NCBI GenBank assembly: GCA_964454005.1
Contig: CAYVQE010000011.1
Coordinates: 1-64,000, forward strand
Origin: CAYVQE01 sp964454005
Lineage (GTDB): Bacteria; Myxococcota; B64-G9
Length of the DNA stretch: 64,000 nucleotides
Direction: 5' to 3'
Positions 26,605 to 37,754 of this stretch are shown here, piece after piece (within the stretch, counting starts at the first letter, position 1; every line of letters starts with the position of its first letter). The notes under the pieces are model-generated. The model was given only the letters and a program-made list of their open reading frames with translations, searched no databases and was not told the DNA's origin. The position numbers and the translations under genes were made by a program.

Positions 26605-26633
26605 TTGACCGGCTGCGGGCGGCGGGCTACGGT
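26605..26633 (+). promoter_or_regulatory. Candidate promoter of the SIS gene, possibly leaderless
   Basis: TTGACC (26605-26610), 17 bases, TACGGT (26628-26633). Transcription seven bases later would begin at or next to the ATG at 26640. On the opposite strand TATACT (26539-26534) could serve the 25001-26482 gene, though its -35 box is poor. Confidence 0.4.
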
Positions 26634-26639
26634 CGGCAC

Positions 26640-27677
<1,038 letters not shown>

Positions 27678-27709
27678 ACCGAGATTGGGAAGTCCCACCT
27701 GAATATGAG

Positions 27710-27720
27710 GTCACCCGGCC
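27710..27720. repeat. Left copy of an 11-base direct repeat flanking the low-GC island
   Basis: GTCACCCGGCC. An identical copy lies at 30176-30186 just beyond the last island gene. The pair brackets the pseudogene and the three foreign-looking genes. Chance cannot be excluded at this length. Confidence 0.4.
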
Positions 27721-27781
27721 TCGGAACCTCGGATTTGGGTGTTGCGGCCGAGTGGGGGTGAGGCGGATCGGGGCGGGGAGG

Positions 27782-28196
27782 ACGGATAAAAACTCGTCGT
27801 GGCAAGATTCCGCCCTGGGTTTGTTCGCCACCCGCGTCGAACCGGGGGCTCGGTGCTGGATCCCGAAGGGATTCCCATCCCGGAAGATCTGGGCTCGCCC
27901 AACCGGCCGTGGCCTGGGGTGGCTCGTGCACGCTCGCGGTCTGGGAGAAAAGGGGCGCGGACTCGGAGTGGCGGTTCAAAGGCATCCGTTTGGTCCGGGA
28001 CGGATTGCCTTGGGACGACTCGCCCTGGACGGTCGCAGCCCTCAGCACTCCAGGGGTGGCCGCCCGCACAGCCACGCTGGCGGCTGGCGGAAAGGACCGC
28101 TGGTTGGTGGCCTACCACCGGGCACATGAGAGCCTGGGGATTCTCAACCATCGGCTCTTTGCACGTCACGCGTTCCACCCGCCAGAGCGGCCCTAG
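27782..28196 (+). pseudogene. Decayed fragment of a secreted beta-propeller repeat protein
   Basis: Three plus-strand frames in succession encode one recognisable protein: SSWQDSALGLFATRVEPG (27785 onward), GSVLDPEGIPIPEDLGS (about 27850) and VAWGGSCTLAVWEKRG through VRDGLPWDDSP to a stop at 28196. These follow the pattern of Myxococcota secreted propeller proteins (xxVWxDxR...GVLDPEGIPIS...VAxGGxxYLVVW). Two frameshifts and a missing N-terminus show it is dead. The gap before it (27678-27781) and after it (28197-28289) holds no gene, only a short GATCCC tandem repeat near 28232-28253. Confidence 0.55.
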
Positions 28197-28289
28197 GCCG
28201 CTCAGCGCCTGGCGGCCCTGAGCCTGGCGGTCCTGATCCCGATCCCGATCCCGACCGCTCGTCGGTCGGTTTCTGTCGGTTTACCAATG

Positions 28290-28298
28290 TGTTATGCT
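28290..28298 (+). promoter_or_regulatory. Extended -10 promoter candidate for the dual-OB/DUF488 genes
   Basis: TGTTATGCT at 28290-28298 has the TGnTATnnT extended -10 form in an AT-richer stretch, about 75 bases ahead of the first island gene. The -35 region (TTTCTG near 28270) is weak, as is common with extended -10 promoters. Confidence 0.35.
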
Positions 28299-28374
28299 CC
28301 CCGACCAATGAGCCTGTTCTTCTTCAGCACGTATGAATATAATGGGAATCCAGTGGCCAGCCATGGGGGCCCCC

Positions 28375-29049
28375 ATGCCACAAATCCTAGTTTCCGAAAT
28401 CACGAGAATGCGTCCTGGGATGAACTGCATCGCCGGCTTTCTGCTGGACGAACAGCACATGGCGCGCCCCCTCAATCCGCAGGGGGAACTCCATTGGTCC
28501 GACGAAACGCTTGCTGAAATCGGATGGCAGGTGCGCGGACTCTATGAAGTCACGCCGACTGGAGCGTGCTCGACACGAAGGCTGCCGCATCACCGGGATG
28601 ACTACTTTGTCGATCCAAGCAGCGTGCATCTACGCAAAAGGCTCGACACGGCCGCAACGAGGCGTCTACTGCGCCCCACCGTTTCGGCAACCCTGGATGC
28701 GATCTTCGATGGCGAACTGGTGAACAACCAGTACGTGGAGGAAGGAAGCGATTGTCGGTCTCTCGGCGCTATCGAAATCCCGACTAGGCTGTTCGGGTTC
28801 AACTTTTCCTTCGACAAGCTGAGATGCTGGATGCGAGTCGGAGAGCAGCGGCCGGAGATCACCGTGACCGCAGTCGAATTTGGGGAAATTGGAAGCGAGG
28901 AAGAAGCTGAAGCTCTCCAGCGTAGGATTCGACGCTACCGTCGAGCGCATCTCCGCATCGGCCTCGCCAATGCGTGGCGCGGCCCTGATGGGGAATACTC
29001 TCCAAGGCGTTGCTTCGTCATGGTAAACGGCATCTTCCCCTTCGACTAG
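28375..29049 (+). CDS. Probable dual-OB-domain protein, partner of DUF488 proteins
   Basis: A 224-residue protein with lower GC than its surroundings. Its first half (ILVSEITRMRPGMNCIAGFL, HMARPLNPQGELHW, then LPHHRDDYFVD) resembles what I recall of dual-OB domain proteins, in which a Cys-Ala-Gly, a Trp/His-x-RP and a P..HxxDY pattern mark the first OB fold; the second half is less clear. Several ATGs are possible (28333, 28342, 28363, 28375); I took the last because the domain begins there. A nucleic-acid or nucleotide-binding role would be expected from OB folds. The family call is tentative; the gene itself is convincing. Confidence 0.6.
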   Translation: MPQILVSEITRMRPGMNCIAGFLLDEQHMARPLNPQGELHWSDETLAEIGWQVRGLYEVTPTGACSTRRLPHHRDDYFVDPSSVHLRKRLDTAATRRLLRPTVSATLDAIFDGELVNNQYVEEGSDCRSLGAIEIPTRLFGFNFSFDKLRCWMRVGEQRPEITVTAVEFGEIGSEEEAEALQRRIRRYRRAHLRIGLANAWRGPDGEYSPRRCFVMVNGIFPFD

Positions 29050-29073
29050 AGAGAGGCGGGAGTTCAAACAGAG

Positions 29074-29700
29074 ATGCCCTCCATCATCGTGTTCACTATC
29101 GGCCACTCGAACCACACGGTCGACCAATTCTTGGCCTTGCTACGCGGAGCTGAGATCACGGCAGTCGGTGACGTGCGGTCTACCCCGTACTCGCGCTACC
29201 TTGAGCACTTCAATCGCGAGAAAATTCAGGCATCACTGCGTGCTGCCGGGATTGCCTACGTCTACTTGGGTGATCTGCTAGGCGGAAGGCCCCCGGATCC
29301 GAACTGCTATCTCGACGGCGTCATCGACTATGAACTCGTCGCAGCAAAACCGGAATTCAAGCAGGGAATATCTAGATTGCTTCGTGGTGCGGAGAAGCAC
29401 TGCATCGCATTGATGTGCTCGGAGAAGGATCCCCTCGACTGCCACCGGTTTCTTCTCGTATCGAGGGCTCTGAAACGCGCTGGGGTCGATGTCAGGCATA
29501 TCCAAGCCGATGGATCCTTCGAGCCGATGGCTGCCACAGAGCGCCGTTTGATTGAGGCCACGGGTCAGGATCAAACTCAGCTCTTCGGCCGCGCAACCGC
29601 CGATCCGCTGACCGAGGCCTATCGAACGAAAGCCAACGAAGTTGCCTACCGACAAGATGTGAAGGACATAGATGCAACCGCACAACAGGGGCAGCCATGA
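29074..29700 (+). CDS. DUF488 family protein (long form)
   Basis: A 208-residue protein with the family signatures FTIGHSNHTVDQF (7-19), GDVRSTPYSRY (about 32-42), LGDLLGGRP, and MCSEKDPLDCHRF near 113-126 with its paired cysteines and His. The C-terminal 50 residues (DPLTEAYRTKANEVAYRQ) are an extra helical tail. DUF488 proteins have no settled biochemical function; the conserved Asp-Arg-Ser and Cys-His-Arg residues suggest a catalytic pocket. Its stop overlaps the next start (ATGA), so the two DUF488 proteins are translated together. Confidence 0.85.
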   Translation: MPSIIVFTIGHSNHTVDQFLALLRGAEITAVGDVRSTPYSRYLEHFNREKIQASLRAAGIAYVYLGDLLGGRPPDPNCYLDGVIDYELVAAKPEFKQGISRLLRGAEKHCIALMCSEKDPLDCHRFLLVSRALKRAGVDVRHIQADGSFEPMAATERRLIEATGQDQTQLFGRATADPLTEAYRTKANEVAYRQDVKDIDATAQQGQP

Positions 29701-30143
29701 CCACCGTTCCCGTGTTCACCATCGGTTTCACACAGACCACTGCTGAACGCTTCTTCGGCAGGCTCGAGCGAGCAGGCGTCCGCCGGGTCATTGACGTCAG
29801 GCTTAACAACAGCTCTCAGCTAGCCGGGTTCGCAAAGGCCAAGGACCTGGAGTTTTTCCTGAAGAAGATCTCGGGCATCGATTACCGCCACGAGCCGAAG
29901 CTCGCACCGACGAAGGCAATCCTAGACGAATACAAGAAGAACAAAGGCGAATGGGATGAGTACGTGGCCTCGTTCGAGCAGCTCATGGAGGAGCGTGCAA
30001 CGGAGAACGCTTACACTCCCGCAGACTTCGAGGGAGCGTGTTTACTCTGTAGCGAGGCCACACCAAAGAACTGCCATCGTCGCCTAGTGGTCGAATACCT
30101 GAACAAAAAGTGGGAAGGCGCGCTGTCGATCAGACATCTGTAG
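29697..30143 (+). CDS. DUF488 family protein (short form)
   Basis: A 148-residue second DUF488 protein with FTIGFTQTTAERFF (7-20), VIDVRLNNSSQLAGFAK (about 31-47), and LLCSEATPKNCHRRLV near 115-130. Compared with the long form it has DVRLNN in place of DVRSTP, the variant seen in the other DUF488 subfamily. Overlap ATGA with the upstream gene. Co-occurrence of one long and one short DUF488 with a dual-OB-like protein suggests a small functional unit. Confidence 0.85.
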   Translation: MTTVPVFTIGFTQTTAERFFGRLERAGVRRVIDVRLNNSSQLAGFAKAKDLEFFLKKISGIDYRHEPKLAPTKAILDEYKKNKGEWDEYVASFEQLMEERATENAYTPADFEGACLLCSEATPKNCHRRLVVEYLNKKWEGALSIRHL

Positions 30144-30175
30144 CCCCGAATATTCCGTCTTTGCTATAGGGAAAT

Positions 30176-30186
30176 GTCACCCGGCC
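30176..30186. repeat. Right copy of the 11-base direct repeat flanking the low-GC island
   Basis: GTCACCCGGCC, identical to 27710-27720. It lies in the 79-base gap between the short DUF488 gene and the end of obgE, where GC returns to the genome level. Confidence 0.4.
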
Positions 30187-30222
30187 CAGGTGATCGACCC
30201 CCCGGTCTGGCGCTGGTAGGAC

Positions 30223-31245
30223 TCAATCGCTGCTGGCCGCGGCGGCCAGGGTGGTCTGTATCGCGCGCAGCAGCGCGTCGAGGCCCTCGCCGGTGGCGGC
30301 CGAGAAGGCGACCAGGTCGTCGCCGCGGTCGGCCAGGTGCCGGCGCACTCCGGCCAGCGCCTCGCGCACCTCGGCCAGGTCGAGCTTGGACAGGGCGATG
30401 ATGCGCGGCCGGGCGGCCAGCTCGGGATCGTAGCGTTGCATCTCGCGCTCGAGCTGCTGCAGCCGGGCGATCAGCGGCTCGGCTCCGGGCGGGTCGCCGG
30501 GCAGCCAGGTGGTCAGGTGGATCAGCAGCCGGCAGCGCTCCACGTGGCGCAAAAAGCGGTGGCCCAGGCCGTGGCCCTCGGCGGCGCCGGCGATCAGGCC
30601 CGGCACGTCGGCCATGACGAAGGAGCTGTGCTCGCCCAGCGGCACCGCCCCCAGGGTGGGCGCCAGGGTGGTGAAGGGGTAGTCGGCGATCTTGGGCCGG
30701 GCCCGGCTGAGCCGGGCCACCAGGGTCGACTTGCCGGTGTTGGGGTGGCCGACCACGCCCACGTCGGCCAGCAGCTTCAGCTCGAGGCGCAGCCGGCGCT
30801 GCTCGCCCGGCTGGCCCGGCTCGGCCCGGTGCGGCGCTTGCTGGGTCGAGGTCTTGAAGTGGATGTTGCCGCGGCCGCCTTCGCCGCCGCGCGCCGCCAC
30901 CACCCGGGCCCGGTGGTGGTCGAGGTCGGCCAGCTGCTCGCCGCTGGCGGCGTCGAAGACCAGGGTGCCGACCGGCACCCGCACGATCACGTCCTCGGCC
31001 GAGGCGCCGTAGCGGTCGGAACCCATGCCGGGTTGGCCGTTGCGGGCCCGGTAGGCGGCGGTGTAGCGCTGATCGAGCAGGGTGGTCAGGCCCTCGTCGG
31101 CCTCGATCACCACGCTGCCGCCCCGACCGCCGTCGCCGCCGTCCGGACCGCCGCGGGGCCGGTAGCGCTCGCGGCGAAACGAGATGCAGCCGTCGCCGCC
31201 GCGACCCGACCGCACCTCGATCTCGACCTCGTCCACGAAGTTCAT
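30223..31245 (-). CDS. obgE: Obg/CgtA GTPase
   Basis: Ribosome-associated GTPase (340 residues) involved in 50S assembly and stress control. The ATG at 31245 begins MNFVDEVEIEV, the canonical Obg start; an upstream in-frame reading adds 17 residues. The Gly-rich Obg fold spans 1-157 (RGGPDGGDGGRGGSVV), and the G domain has P-loop GHPNTGKST (166-174), DVPGLI and SKLDL. There is no C-terminal OCT domain, as in many non-Firmicute Obg proteins. It follows rpmA, the usual rplU-rpmA-obg order, but a terminator separates them. Confidence 0.95.
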   Translation of the reverse strand: MNFVDEVEIEVRSGRGGDGCISFRRERYRPRGGPDGGDGGRGGSVVIEADEGLTTLLDQRYTAAYRARNGQPGMGSDRYGASAEDVIVRVPVGTLVFDAASGEQLADLDHHRARVVAARGGEGGRGNIHFKTSTQQAPHRAEPGQPGEQRRLRLELKLLADVGVVGHPNTGKSTLVARLSRARPKIADYPFTTLAPTLGAVPLGEHSSFVMADVPGLIAGAAEGHGLGHRFLRHVERCRLLIHLTTWLPGDPPGAEPLIARLQQLEREMQRYDPELAARPRIIALSKLDLAEVREALAGVRRHLADRGDDLVAFSAATGEGLDALLRAIQTTLAAAASSD

Positions 31246-31283
31246 GACAACGCTGATCCGGAGCTTCCGGCCCGTCCGCCCAG

Positions 31284-31313
31284 AAAAAAAAGCCACGGCA
31301 GTGGCACCGTGGC
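31284..31313 (-). terminator. Rho-independent terminator between rpmA and obgE
   Basis: On the minus strand GCCACGG (31313-31307), an eight-base loop, CCGTGGC (31298-31292) and eight T (31291-31284). Perfect 7-bp GC-rich stem with a full U-tract. It would end or attenuate the rplU-rpmA transcript before obgE, which starts 39 bases further on. Confidence 0.85.
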
Positions 31314-31341
31314 TCGATAAGATCCGGCTGGAACGGACGGC

Positions 31342-31602
31342 TCAGTCGGCGGCCGGCTCGATCCAGGCCTGCCGGCGCTTGCGGCCCTGGCGGCCGTACT
31401 GCACCACGCCGTCGGTCAGGGCGAACAGGGTGTAGTCGCGGCCCATGCCCACGTTGCGTCCCGGGTGGATGCGGGTGCCCAGCTGGCGCACCAGGATGTT
31501 GCCGGCGCGAACCGGCTGGCCGCCGTAACGCTTGATCCCGCGCCGCTGGCCCGCGCTGTCGCGTCCGTTGCGGGTGGCGCCCTGTCCCTTTTTGTGTGCC
31601 AT
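31342..31602 (-). CDS. rpmA: 50S ribosomal protein bL27
   Basis: An 86-residue ribosomal protein with the family start MAHKKGQGATRNGRDSAGQR and the segment QLGTRIHPGRNVGMGRDYTLFAL. The N-terminus reaches toward the peptidyl transferase centre. It begins directly with the mature form and has no cleaved Firmicute-type extension. Follows rplU by 22 bases; a strong terminator lies 28 bases downstream. Confidence 0.98.
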   Translation of the reverse strand: MAHKKGQGATRNGRDSAGQRRGIKRYGGQPVRAGNILVRQLGTRIHPGRNVGMGRDYTLFALTDGVVQYGRQGRKRRQAWIEPAAD

Positions 31603-31624
31603 GGTTCTCGCTCCCTGCCCGGCC

Positions 31625-31945
31625 TCAGGCCTCGGCGGCCTGGATGCCGGTGATCTGCACCCGGGTGATGTTTTGGCGGTGGCCCTGCTTGCGCTGGTAG
31701 CCCTTGCGCCGCTTGAACTTGAAGACCGTGATCTTCTTGGCCCGATCCTGCGCCAGGATGCGGCCGGAGACCTTGGCCCCCTCCACCCGGGGCGTGCCGA
31801 TCTGGGCGTCCTCGCCGCCGCCGATCATGAGCACATCGTCGAAATCGATCTCCTCGCCGACGGTGCCATCGATGCGTTCGATCTGGATCTGGTCGCCTTC
31901 GGCCACCCGGTACTGCTTGCCGCCCGTTCTGACCACCGCGTACAT
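31625..31945 (-). CDS. rplU: 50S ribosomal protein bL21
   Basis: A 106-residue ribosomal protein of the large subunit, starting MYAVVRTGGKQYRVAEGDQ and containing VFKFKRRKGYQRKQGHRQN, the characteristic basic 23S-binding loop. AAGGAG lies upstream of the ATG at 31945. First gene of the rplU-rpmA(-obgE) operon. Confidence 0.98.
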   Translation of the reverse strand: MYAVVRTGGKQYRVAEGDQIQIERIDGTVGEEIDFDDVLMIGGGEDAQIGTPRVEGAKVSGRILAQDRAKKITVFKFKRRKGYQRKQGHRQNITRVQITGIQAAEA

Positions 31946-32064
31946 GATGCTCGCTCCTTGAACTGCAGGCCGATGCCCGAAGCGCTTCGGCCGGACCCGA
32001 CTCGACTGGAAAGTCTTATCTTTCCAGGGGGCAAGAACTTATTGCGTTTCCCGGCGGCTGTCAA
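31946..32064 (-). promoter_or_regulatory. rplU promoter and structured leader
   Basis: Minus-strand TTGACA (32064-32059), 17 bases, TAAGTT (32041-32036). The predicted leader of about 84 bases starts with an 8-bp hairpin (CTGGAAAG/CTTTCCAG, 32027-32006, six-base loop) and holds a palindrome CCGAAGCGCTTCGG (31990-31977) shortly before the ribosome site. This looks like a ribosomal-protein leader that could bind bL21 or bL27. Confidence 0.55.
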
Positions 32065-32113
32065 GGAAAAACAGGGGCGCCGGCGTGCTTCCCATCTGCC
32101 CGGGATAGCAGGC

Positions 32114-33163
<1,050 letters not shown>

Positions 33164-33193
33164 GCGAACACCTCCCTCGGCTTGCGGACGCTC

Positions 33194-33222
33194 ATGGTAG
33201 TCGCCGGGGCCCCTCAGATCAA
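33194..33222 (-). promoter_or_regulatory. Candidate mtnA promoter
   Basis: Minus-strand TTGATC (33222-33217), 17 bases, TACCAT (33199-33194), 31 bases before the start codon. Back to back with the promoter at 33268. Confidence 0.45.
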
Positions 33223-33267
33223 CTGGCTGCTTTGCCCGCGGCCGCAGCGGTGTGGAGCCCAACTGTC

Positions 33268-33297
33268 TTGCCAAGCGCGCGGGTTGCCTGCGAGACT
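33268..33297 (+). promoter_or_regulatory. Candidate promoter of the disulfide oxidoreductase gene
   Basis: TTGCCA (33268-33273), 18 bases, GAGACT (33292-33297), about 39 bases before the start at 33336. The -10 resembles TAGACT used at glmU. Confidence 0.35.
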
Positions 33298-33335
33298 GGG
33301 GGGCGTTTCGCGCCAGCGGGCAAAAGGGGATCGCG

Positions 33336-34721
<1,386 letters not shown>

Positions 34722-34740
34722 CCGGTCGGGGATGCCCGTG

Positions 34741-34769
34741 TTGACCAGCCGCGGGCGGGCTGCTACCTT
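34741..34769 (+). promoter_or_regulatory. Candidate promoter of the exported protein/enoyl-CoA hydratase operon
   Basis: TTGACC (34741-34746), 17 bases, TACCTT (34764-34769), 50 bases before the GTG at 34820. Confidence 0.45.
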
Positions 34770-34819
34770 GCGAACGGTCCGGGGCTGCAAGCCTCGGAAG
34801 CGGACCGAGGAGGCGCGGG

Positions 34820-35566
34820 GTGCGCGCGAAGTGGATGCCACCGATGCTGGGGGTGTTGGCCATGGCGGCTGCGCCGGTCGCGGCCGGCGAGCAGATCCCC
34901 GCCACCTGCATCGAGCAGGAGGTGGTGCGCGAGCGCACTCCGGGCCAACCGGCGCTCCAGGGGCTCCAGCGCATCTGCTTCACCGACGAGGCGGTGCGCA
35001 ACGAGGTGCGCTACGGCGACCAGCGCACGGTGTCGATCCTGGATCTGCGCAACGATCGCATCGCCCTGATGCCGGGGCCCGAGCCGCAGGTGATCGAGCT
35101 GGCCCTGCAAGATTACCAGCGCCTGGTGGCGCTGCGGCTTTCGGCCAGCGGCCTGAACGACGCGCGGGTGGAGCCGCGGCTGCAGCCCACCGGCGAGGTG
35201 CGCCGGATCGGCCGTTGGACCTGTCGGAAGTGGGTCTTCGAGCAGGACGGCCCGGTGCCGGTGCGCAGCGAGCTGTGGCTGGCCACCGCCGCCGAGCTGG
35301 ATTTCGCCGCCTGGCTGCGGCTGATGCGGGCGCTGGGTTTGACCGCGGCGCTGGGCCGCATCGGTGATTTCGTCGAGCAGCTCGAGGGAGTGCCGATCGA
35401 GGTGCACACCGCCATGGAGGTCTCGGACCAGGAGCTGGTCAGCACCACCCGGGTGCGGTCGATCGAGTCCGGCCCGGTCGACGCCGCGTTGTTCCAGGTG
35501 CCGGCCGACCACGAGCGGGTCGCGCCCGGGCCCATGCCGGCGCTGCGCGCCGCCGAGCCGGAGTGA
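34820..35566 (+). CDS. Exported protein, possibly DUF4412-like
   Basis: A 248-residue protein with a GTG start after GAGGAGG and a signal peptide to about residue 22 (MAAAPVAA). The mature part is a beta-rich domain: RICFTDEAVRNEVRYGDQRT, SILDLRNDRIALMPG and RRIGRWTCRKWVFEQDG resemble the DUF4412/LolA-like exported proteins, in which such lines describe a half-barrel that could bind a lipid. It precedes an enoyl-CoA hydratase by 35 bases. Function unknown. Confidence 0.72.
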   Translation: MRAKWMPPMLGVLAMAAAPVAAGEQIPATCIEQEVVRERTPGQPALQGLQRICFTDEAVRNEVRYGDQRTVSILDLRNDRIALMPGPEPQVIELALQDYQRLVALRLSASGLNDARVEPRLQPTGEVRRIGRWTCRKWVFEQDGPVPVRSELWLATAAELDFAAWLRLMRALGLTAALGRIGDFVEQLEGVPIEVHTAMEVSDQELVSTTRVRSIESGPVDAALFQVPADHERVAPGPMPALRAAEPE

Positions 35567-35601
35567 ACCGAACAACCCCTGCCGAGGAGGAGGAGGTCGT
35601 C

Positions 35602-36387
35602 GTGTCCGAATACGCGAACATCCTGGTCGAAAAAGACGCGCCGGTGGCCGTGGTGACGCTGAACCGGCCTGAGGTGCTCAACGCGCTGAACGGCCAGACC
35701 CTGGCCGAACTCGAGGCCGCCTTCAGCGCGCTGGGTGAAGACGACGGCATTCGAGCGGTGGTGTTCACCGGCGCCGGCGGCAAGGCATTCATCGCCGGGG
35801 CCGACATCAACGAGCTGGCCACCCTGGGCCCCGAGCAGGGCCTGGCCTTCGCTCGTCGCGGCCAGCGGGTGTTGGCCCGCATCGAGAACCTGGGCAAGCC
35901 GGTGATCGCCGCCATCAATGGCTTCGCCCTGGGCGGCGGCTGCGAGATCGCCATGGCTTGCCATATCCGGCTGGCCTCGAGCAAGGCCAAGCTGGGCCAG
36001 CCCGAGATCAACCTGGGCATCATTCCCGGCTTCGGCGGCACCCAGCGGCTGGCGCGGCTGGTGGGCGAGGGCCGCTGCATGGAACTGGTGCTGACCGGCG
36101 ATCCGATCGACGCCGAGCAGGCCCGTGCGCTGGGGCTGGTCAATCGGGTGCTCGAGCCCGACGAACTGCAGCCGGCCGCCCGGGCCATGGCGGACAAGAT
36201 CGCGTCCAAGAGTGCGCCCATCGTGCGCCACTGCATGAACGCCGTCCACCGCGGGTTGGCCTGCACGCTGGACGAGGGCCTGCATCTGGAGGCCAGCCTT
36301 TTCGGCCTGTGCTGCGCCACCGAGGACAAGGCCGAGGGCACCCAGGCCTTTTTGGAAAAGCGCAAGCCAGCCTTCGAGCACGGCTGA
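35602..36387 (+). CDS. Enoyl-CoA hydratase/crotonase
   Basis: A 261-residue cytoplasmic enzyme that hydrates short-chain trans-2-enoyl-CoA in fatty-acid or butanoate metabolism. GTG at 35602 lies right after a run GAGGAGGAGGAGG; an earlier GTG at 35563 would add 13 residues. The oxyanion-hole segment AFIAGADINEL (63-73) and ALGGGCEIAMA are present, and both catalytic glutamates are kept: Glu115 and Glu135 (QPEINLGIIPGFGGTQRL). A full hydratase is therefore more likely than a dienoyl-CoA isomerase. Crt is a reasonable subtype guess, not proved. Confidence 0.92.
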   Translation: MSEYANILVEKDAPVAVVTLNRPEVLNALNGQTLAELEAAFSALGEDDGIRAVVFTGAGGKAFIAGADINELATLGPEQGLAFARRGQRVLARIENLGKPVIAAINGFALGGGCEIAMACHIRLASSKAKLGQPEINLGIIPGFGGTQRLARLVGEGRCMELVLTGDPIDAEQARALGLVNRVLEPDELQPAARAMADKIASKSAPIVRHCMNAVHRGLACTLDEGLHLEASLFGLCCATEDKAEGTQAFLEKRKPAFEHG

Positions 36388-36467
36388 TCGGCGGCCGCCC
36401 GCAGCCGGCCGGCGGACTGGACTGAGACTCCTTTAGAGCTTCAAACTGGTCGGACGCCGGTGCGCCA

Positions 36468-37637
36468 TCAATGGCGGTGGCCGTGGCGGCGCATCTCGCG
36501 TTCGAGATCTTCGAGAGCGTCCTGGGAGCGGGCGCGGACCTTGTCGACCGCGGTCAGCAGCTTGCGGTAGGTGTAGGGCCGCGGCGGCAGCCGGTAGTGG
36601 GTGCTAAAGCGCAGCGGCCGCCGCTTGGCCTTGGTCCGCCGGCCGGCGGTGGTGGCCGGCGGGTCCTGGCGCGCGGGCACGTACTCCTCGCCCGGCTCGT
36701 CCGCAGGGTCTGCCCCGACCGTGATCGCGCCGCGGCCGTCCGGGTCGCGGTAGGTCTTGTTGCCGTGGGGGCCGGGCACCGCGGCTTCGGGCTCCGGCTC
36801 GCGTTCCGGGGTGGCCGGCGGCGGCGCCGGCTCGGCGGCCGGTGGGCTGGCGTCGGCCACCGCCACCCGCTGCTCGCGCAGCGGCCGGGTGCCGTAGGCC
36901 AGCTTGACGCCTTGCTCACCCACCCAGCGCTTGACCACCGATGCCTTGAGCGCGAAGTTGACCCCGGTGATGGCCACGCCATCGGCGCCCTTGCGGGCGA
37001 TGGCGGTGTTGACCCCGACCTGGTAGCCGCGCACGTCGAACATGGGCCCGCCGGAGTTGCCGCGGTTGAGGCTGGTATCCATCTGGAATACGTGCTTGCC
37101 CGGCACGCCCTTGAAATTCTCGAACTCGGCGCCGATCACGCCGCGGGTGATGGTCCACAGCCCGCCCTGCTCGGGATGGCCGATGGCGATGGTCTCGTCG
37201 CCCGGCCCGAGCTGGCCCGGATCGCCCAGGGTCATCACGGTCAGGTCGGCCGGCGGGTTCTTGATCTGCAGCAGCGCCAGGTCGAGTTGCTCGTCGTGGG
37301 CCAGCACCTCGGCGGTGAAGTGGCGGCTGAGATCCTTGTTCATGTCGCCGGAGAGCTTATCCGGCTTCAGGAACACGTGGATGACCGGATAGACAGCCTC
37401 AGCGCTCGCGTCGTAGACCACGTGGCTGTTGGTGATGACCTTGCCGTCGGGCTGGATGATCGAGCCGGTGCCGGCCGAGGCCGACGCGGAGCCCTTCTGG
37501 GCGGCCACGACCAACACCACGCCGGGCGCTTTCTGCAGGTAGATCTGGCGTGGGCTCATACCGGCGGCGGCCAGCGCGCCGCTGAGCAGCAGGCAGGCGG
37601 CCACGGCCAGGCTGGTTCGCATCTTGGCGTCGAGCAT
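36468..37637 (-). CDS. Exported trypsin-like (S1C, HtrA-type) serine protease without PDZ
   Basis: A 389-residue exported protease. Signal peptide to about residue 26 and a protease domain (about 30-245) with complete triad: His72 (ITNSHVV), Asp119 (DEQLDLALL) and Ser195 (NRGNSGGPMF). The C-terminal third is a Pro/Glu/Ala-rich linker and a basic tail rich in Arg/His, and no PDZ domain is present, so it differs from DegP/DegS. ATG at 37637 has AGGAGG eight bases upstream; ATG at 37622 is an alternative. Probably periplasmic quality control or regulated cleavage. Confidence 0.88.
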   Translation of the reverse strand: MLDAKMRTSLAVAACLLLSGALAAAGMSPRQIYLQKAPGVVLVVAAQKGSASASAGTGSIIQPDGKVITNSHVVYDASAEAVYPVIHVFLKPDKLSGDMNKDLSRHFTAEVLAHDEQLDLALLQIKNPPADLTVMTLGDPGQLGPGDETIAIGHPEQGGLWTITRGVIGAEFENFKGVPGKHVFQMDTSLNRGNSGGPMFDVRGYQVGVNTAIARKGADGVAITGVNFALKASVVKRWVGEQGVKLAYGTRPLREQRVAVADASPPAAEPAPPPATPEREPEPEAAVPGPHGNKTYRDPDGRGAITVGADPADEPGEEYVPARQDPPATTAGRRTKAKRRPLRFSTHYRLPPRPYTYRKLLTAVDKVRARSQDALEDLEREMRRHGHRH

Positions 37638-37754
37638 CGGAAATCCTCCTGCTTGGCGTCCGCGGTTGGATCGCTGCGTCCATCGGGTTTGGACGCCATG
37701 ATAACCGAAAACATTCTCCTCGAGGGCGACTTTTTCGACCGCTTGGGCGGTGGC

